Origin: Phycisphaerae bacterium | Lineage (GTDB): Bacteria > Planctomycetota > Phycisphaerae > UBA1845 > PWPN01 | DNA: 64,000 bases | Assembly: GCA_030372985.1 (NCBI GenBank) | Contig: JAUCQB010000061.1 | Span: 30,904 to 94,903 of the forward strand | Direction: 5' to 3' | Part shown: in pieces, positions 60,891 to 64,000 of the stretch | How positions within the stretch are numbered: position 1 is the stretch's first letter | Layout: the number at the start of each line of letters is the position of its first letter | The notes under the pieces: model-generated | What the model saw: the letters and a program-made list of their open reading frames with translations, nothing else | Database searches by the model: none | What the model was told of the DNA's origin: nothing | Translations under genes and position numbers: made by a program

Positions 60891-63272
60891 TCAATCGTCG
60901 CAGGCCGGATTGGCCGGGACGCCTGGGCCGCTGGCGCAGTCCTCGAACTTGAACAGGTCGGCTTGGTCGATATCGCCATCGGGCTCGATCGATTCGGGGC
61001 GGTCGAAGCAGGCACACTCGGCCGGGAGGGTGAAGGGGCCTGCGCCCCCGGTGTAGCAGACCTGCAGGGCCGCGAAGTCAGCCTGATCCACGTCGCCGTC
61101 CTGATCGGCGTCGGCGAACGGGTCCCAGTTCAGGCATTCCAGGGGAACAAACGTTGACCGCCGCCACGAGTCGAATTCACACTCGTCCTGGAAGACCGTT
61201 TCCTGGTCACAGATCCCGGCCTGGCCGCCGTTCTCGAAGTCGCCGTTACTGATCAGGTTCGATCCGCCGTTTTGCGTGACGACCACGTTGTCCCATAGAG
61301 ACTCCATGGCCCCACCCGCGTGGGTTCCGGCTTTGAGGATGACGGTCACAACCGTACCGGTGGGTGTAAGGGTCTGCCGCCGCAGGCCCGCCGGACCGGT
61401 GTCGGCCGGGGTCAGATGCGTAACCTGTTCCCATGCAAACGCGCCGGTCCCCAGTTCGCGTTTGCGGATCATGTACCGATTATTGGCCGAGGTGTTTTCC
61501 TGGAACTGGTCCGCATACTGCATGCTGAACGGCCCGTCGAGGAGTATGAGCTCGAACCAGCTGCTGGGGTTGCCGGCCGACGCGCCCTTCCAGTAATAGG
61601 AATACTCCAGTGGCACGCCGGGTTGCACGGTGATCTGCTGGAAAACGCCGCCGCTGCCTGTCCCGCTCCCGTTATAACCGGTCTGGACATCGAGGAACCA
61701 GTGAAGAGCCAGCGAGCTGTTGTCCGGCGTATCCAAGGTGGTGCCGAGATTGGGGTGCTGGCTGAACGTGTAGTCCCAGTTGGTGGCGTCGAACGCCTCC
61801 GCCTCTCCGGGGTCGAGGTCAGGCGTGAGATTGGGCTTGGTCCAGTCGGCCGCCCAGGGCTGCCAGAGGCAACCGCCCGGCGGCAGATTCTTGCTGACCC
61901 GCAGGGCCTGGCTCACGGTTGTGTCGCGACAGGCATCGGAGCGGTTGAGCACAAGGTCATACGACCCGGCCGGGGCACAGGTCAGGTCGAAGCCGGCAAT
62001 CAGATCGTCGCCGGCCATGGAAACCGAAGGATCGTTGTAGACCGGGACCGGGGAAGACTTCACGCGGTAGATCAGCGATGCGTCCGCTGCCTGGTCCAGG
62101 TTCGTACCGCTGACGGTGAGCGACTCGCCGAAGCCAGGGTCCTCCAGTTCGGCAGGTGAAACATTGGTCACGGTGATCGCGGTGGGACAAGTGATCTCAA
62201 AGGCTGCGGGAAGAGTCTGGATCAGGCAGGGGGGTGCCGGCGACTGGGTGGTGACAACGCTGTAGAAACCGTCAAGCGCGCCGGTTGTCCGGAAATCGGC
62301 GGTCAGGGTTGTCTTCGTCTCATTCACGACAGGATTCTCGCCGACAAGATCGGTCCCTCCGCTGACAGGAACCAGGCGCACCTGGGTGACGAGATCCAAA
62401 TCGGTGCCCGTAATGGTTACGGTCGCGTCACTGTCGTTGGGGTGACTTGTCGGGTCCACCGGCGCGGCCGTGGTGTGCTGCGGTCCAGGGCACTGGCTGA
62501 GTGGGTACCAATAGTTGTCATAGGTCGGGTCCTGGAACATCAACTGCTCGTCGCAGATCGACTGGGCGGCGGTGTCCTCAAAGTCCCCGTTAACCACGAG
62601 GTTGTTGCGGTCGTCATCACCTTGCCAGACCCTCACGTCGTCAAAGAAAACCTCCATCGCGCCTTCCGGCGCTCTTCCGGCCTTGAGAACCACGGTGACG
62701 GTAGTACCGGTTGGCGTCATCGTCGACCGTACCGGGCCGGGGTATGAGGTGCTGGTATCGGTGAGCTTTTCCCAAACGAAGGTCGCGTTCTCTCGCTTTC
62801 GCATAATATGCGGGTTCGTATTGCTCGGGTCCCATTTATCGGCGTCGAGGAGGGTGAAGGGGCCGTCAATCAGCATGAACTCAAACCACGTGGTATTTAT
62901 GCCGCTGGCTCCTCTCCACCAGAACGAGTACTTCAGTGGCACGTCCGGCGTGACGGTGATTTCCTGATAGACGCCTCCACTGCCTGAGCCATCACTTGGC
63001 TGGCTTGGGAGCTGGGAATCCAGGAACCAATGGAAGGCCATGGGGCTCCCGTCGGGCGTGGTCTTTGGAGTGTTGAGACGGGTCGTCTGGCTGAATGAAT
63101 AGTCCCAATTGGTCGGGTCAAATATTCCGTTGTCTGGATAGAGATCGGGTCCCTCATTGATGTTGCTCCAAGCGGCCGCCCACGGTCTCCAGACGCAATC
63201 CTGAGCCAGAGCGGGCGATGCAGCGATTGCCATAGCGGCAAAGGTCACTGTGACAGAGGTTGTCCGTTTCAT
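60891..63272 (-). CDS. large secreted protein with duplicated domain and dockerin-like tail
   Basis: A 793-residue protein with signal peptide MKRTTSVTVTFAAMAIAASPALAQ. A domain of about 230 residues occurs twice: first copy beginning CVWRPWAAAW, with NWDYSFSQT and FHWFLDSQ; second beginning CLWQPWAADW, with NWDYTFSQH and LHWFLDVQ. Both end near a VVNGDFED or ISNGDFEN block. Between them lie two IPT/TIG-like segments (VTITGTDLDLVTQV, LTVSGTNLDQAADA). The C-terminus has dockerin-like EF-hand loops, DADQDGDVDQADF and EPDGDIDQADLFKFE. No enzyme motif was found; a binding or structural role is likely. GGAG lies 10 bases upstream of the ATG. Confidence 0.8.
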   Translation of the reverse strand: MKRTTSVTVTFAAMAIAASPALAQDCVWRPWAAAWSNINEGPDLYPDNGIFDPTNWDYSFSQTTRLNTPKTTPDGSPMAFHWFLDSQLPSQPSDGSGSGGVYQEITVTPDVPLKYSFWWRGASGINTTWFEFMLIDGPFTLLDADKWDPSNTNPHIMRKRENATFVWEKLTDTSTSYPGPVRSTMTPTGTTVTVVLKAGRAPEGAMEVFFDDVRVWQGDDDRNNLVVNGDFEDTAAQSICDEQLMFQDPTYDNYWYPLSQCPGPQHTTAAPVDPTSHPNDSDATVTITGTDLDLVTQVRLVPVSGGTDLVGENPVVNETKTTLTADFRTTGALDGFYSVVTTQSPAPPCLIQTLPAAFEITCPTAITVTNVSPAELEDPGFGESLTVSGTNLDQAADASLIYRVKSSPVPVYNDPSVSMAGDDLIAGFDLTCAPAGSYDLVLNRSDACRDTTVSQALRVSKNLPPGGCLWQPWAADWTKPNLTPDLDPGEAEAFDATNWDYTFSQHPNLGTTLDTPDNSSLALHWFLDVQTGYNGSGTGSGGVFQQITVQPGVPLEYSYYWKGASAGNPSSWFELILLDGPFSMQYADQFQENTSANNRYMIRKRELGTGAFAWEQVTHLTPADTGPAGLRRQTLTPTGTVVTVILKAGTHAGGAMESLWDNVVVTQNGGSNLISNGDFENGGQAGICDQETVFQDECEFDSWRRSTFVPLECLNWDPFADADQDGDVDQADFAALQVCYTGGAGPFTLPAECACFDRPESIEPDGDIDQADLFKFEDCASGPGVPANPACDD

Positions 63273-63589
63273 TGTCTGATACTCCGGTGCCTGGGATTCT
63301 CAAACTTGCATGGGGACGCGAGGGGGGTGGCTTTCCGCGATCTTTTGAGCGCCTCTTTCCCCAATGGGCTTAGCCCGTCGAGAGGTGCAATACCAACTCC
63401 TCGATTCCCTTCCTCTCCGCAGCTCTCCGCGACCTACCAGGATTGTAGCAGAACCATGTGCCTGATGCCAACTGCTTTCTGGACGGTTTCTCGGCCTTCT
63501 CTGCAGCCGCGCTTGCCCGGCGAGGTTTTGGGGCGTACCCTGAATAGGACATAGGTCTTCGTCCCAGTCCGAATTCTGGAGCTGCGTGC
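63273..63589. other. divergent intergenic region upstream of zwf
   Basis: About 315 bases between the secreted-protein gene and zwf, with no recognisable gene. Promoters for both directions should lie here but no strong consensus match was seen. Confidence 0.5.
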
Positions 63590-63974
63590 GTGGTGGTGGG
63601 CGAACCCCTCAGCCCGGGCAATCCGTTGCGGCGGGATCTTCCTCCTGCCCTTGTTCCGCGCGCTTGTACGCTCGTCCTGTTCGGGGCCACCGGGGACCTG
63701 ACCCGGCGCAAGCTCCTGCCCGCTCTGTACAACCTGGCCTGTGACGGCTTCCTTCCGCCGCGTTTCCTGGTCGTCGGAGTGGCTCGCAGGCCGCTGTCGG
63801 ATGAGCAGTTCCGCCTCGATATGCTGGCCGCGGTTAACGAGCACTCGCGACGCAAGCCGGTGTTGCCGGAGGTCTGGCGCGATTTCGCCGAGGGGCTGTT
63901 CTACCAGCAGGTGCGGTTCGACGAACCGACCGATTATGGGGCACTGGGCCAGAGGCTGGCTCAACTGGAGGGGC
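63590..63974 (+). CDS. zwf: glucose-6-phosphate 1-dehydrogenase, 3'-truncated by adapter
   Basis: The first 128 codons of a G6PDH, the NADP-dependent entry enzyme of the oxidative pentose phosphate pathway. The Rossmann segment LVLFGATGDLTRRKLLPALYN is diagnostic, followed by FLVVGVARRPLSDEQFR. GTG codons at 63590, 63593 and 63596 are the possible starts; no ATG exists in this region. The genuine sequence ends at 63974, where library adapter begins, so the last bases of the window are not part of the gene. Confidence 0.9.
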
Positions 63975-64000
63975 CTGTCTCTTATACACATCTGACGCTG
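63975..64000 (+). other. Nextera transposase adapter sequence (contamination)
   Basis: The last 26 bases begin CTGTCTCTTATACACATCT and go on with GACGCTG. This is the Nextera mosaic-end/read adapter in reverse-complement orientation, left untrimmed at the contig end. It is not genomic. Confidence 0.97.

Noticed and set aside
1..64000. CRISPR arrays, rRNA genes, complete insertion sequences
   Set aside because: No regularly spaced repeat with unique spacers, no rRNA consensus and no transposase-like protein were found in the window.

Overview
This window looks like one contig end from a GC-rich Planctomycetota bacterium, probably a member of the Phycisphaerae or a relative. The grounds are the gene content: a prepilin-type protein with the planctomycete H-X9-DG signature, a PilM/secretin locus with long unfamiliar partner proteins, secreted proteins ending in dockerin-like calcium-binding tags, a PmoA/DUF6807-type protein, several sugar-phosphate isomerase/epimerase-type TIM barrels and a division and cell-wall (dcw) cluster with meso-DAP-type MurE. 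Gene starts are often GTG or TTG, and GGAGG-type ribosome binding sites are common. No rRNA, tRNA, CRISPR array or complete insertion sequence was found.

Layout. 1-6.4 kb: the 3' part of an alkaline phosphatase, a frameshifted four-helix-bundle (S23/bAvd-like) gene between purine- and pyrimidine-rich arms, a large secreted glycosidase-like protein and a lipoprotein. 6.7-17.8 kb: a good sigma70-type promoter, then a type IV pilus/secretion operon (PilM fused to a PilN-like part, two single-pass membrane proteins, a TPR-secretin with a Met-Gly repeat) and a CxxCxxCC protein. 18-26 kb: a TIM-barrel epimerase, three tandem Hsp20 genes plus a short J-domain gene, then leftward genes for a PmoA-like protein, an epimerase, a TPR lipoprotein and IspD. 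26-38 kb: phosphodiester glycosidase, ArgRS with an in-frame palindromic insertion, a VanZ protein, protoporphyrinogen oxidase, a methyltransferase, a second alkaline phosphatase with a dockerin-like tail, a CDF metal transporter and a small planctomycete-type protein. 38.8-49.1 kb: the dcw cluster mraZ, rsmH, a LysM protein, an FtsL-like gene, a class B PBP, murE, murF, mraY; it stops there. 49-52 kb: alpha/beta hydrolase, MBL-fold hydrolase, H-X9-DG prepilin. 52.3-52.9 kb: an apparently non-coding unit with its own strong promoter and terminator. 53-60.3 kb: a parvulin, then a leftward operon hisF, pilT, a degenerate GspE/PilB-like gene and a CvpA-like gene. 60.9-64 kb: a duplicated-domain secreted protein and the start of zwf, cut by Nextera adapter sequence.

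How the genes relate. Two separate loci (7-16.4 kb and 56-59.5 kb) supply envelope pilus/secretion parts: the PilM/N platform, the secretin, the PilT motor and an unusual membrane-anchored GspE-like protein that appears to have lost its ATPase residues. The dcw cluster makes UDP-MurNAc-pentapeptide and lipid I, and carries the septal transpeptidase. Much of the rest serves secretion or envelope physiology (phosphatases, glycosidase-like proteins, dockerin-tagged proteins).

The most interesting items are the roughly 500-nt candidate RNA at 52.35-52.86 kb, the degenerate GspE-like protein, the in-frame palindromic insert in argS, and three intergenic tracts that share a 7-bp period.
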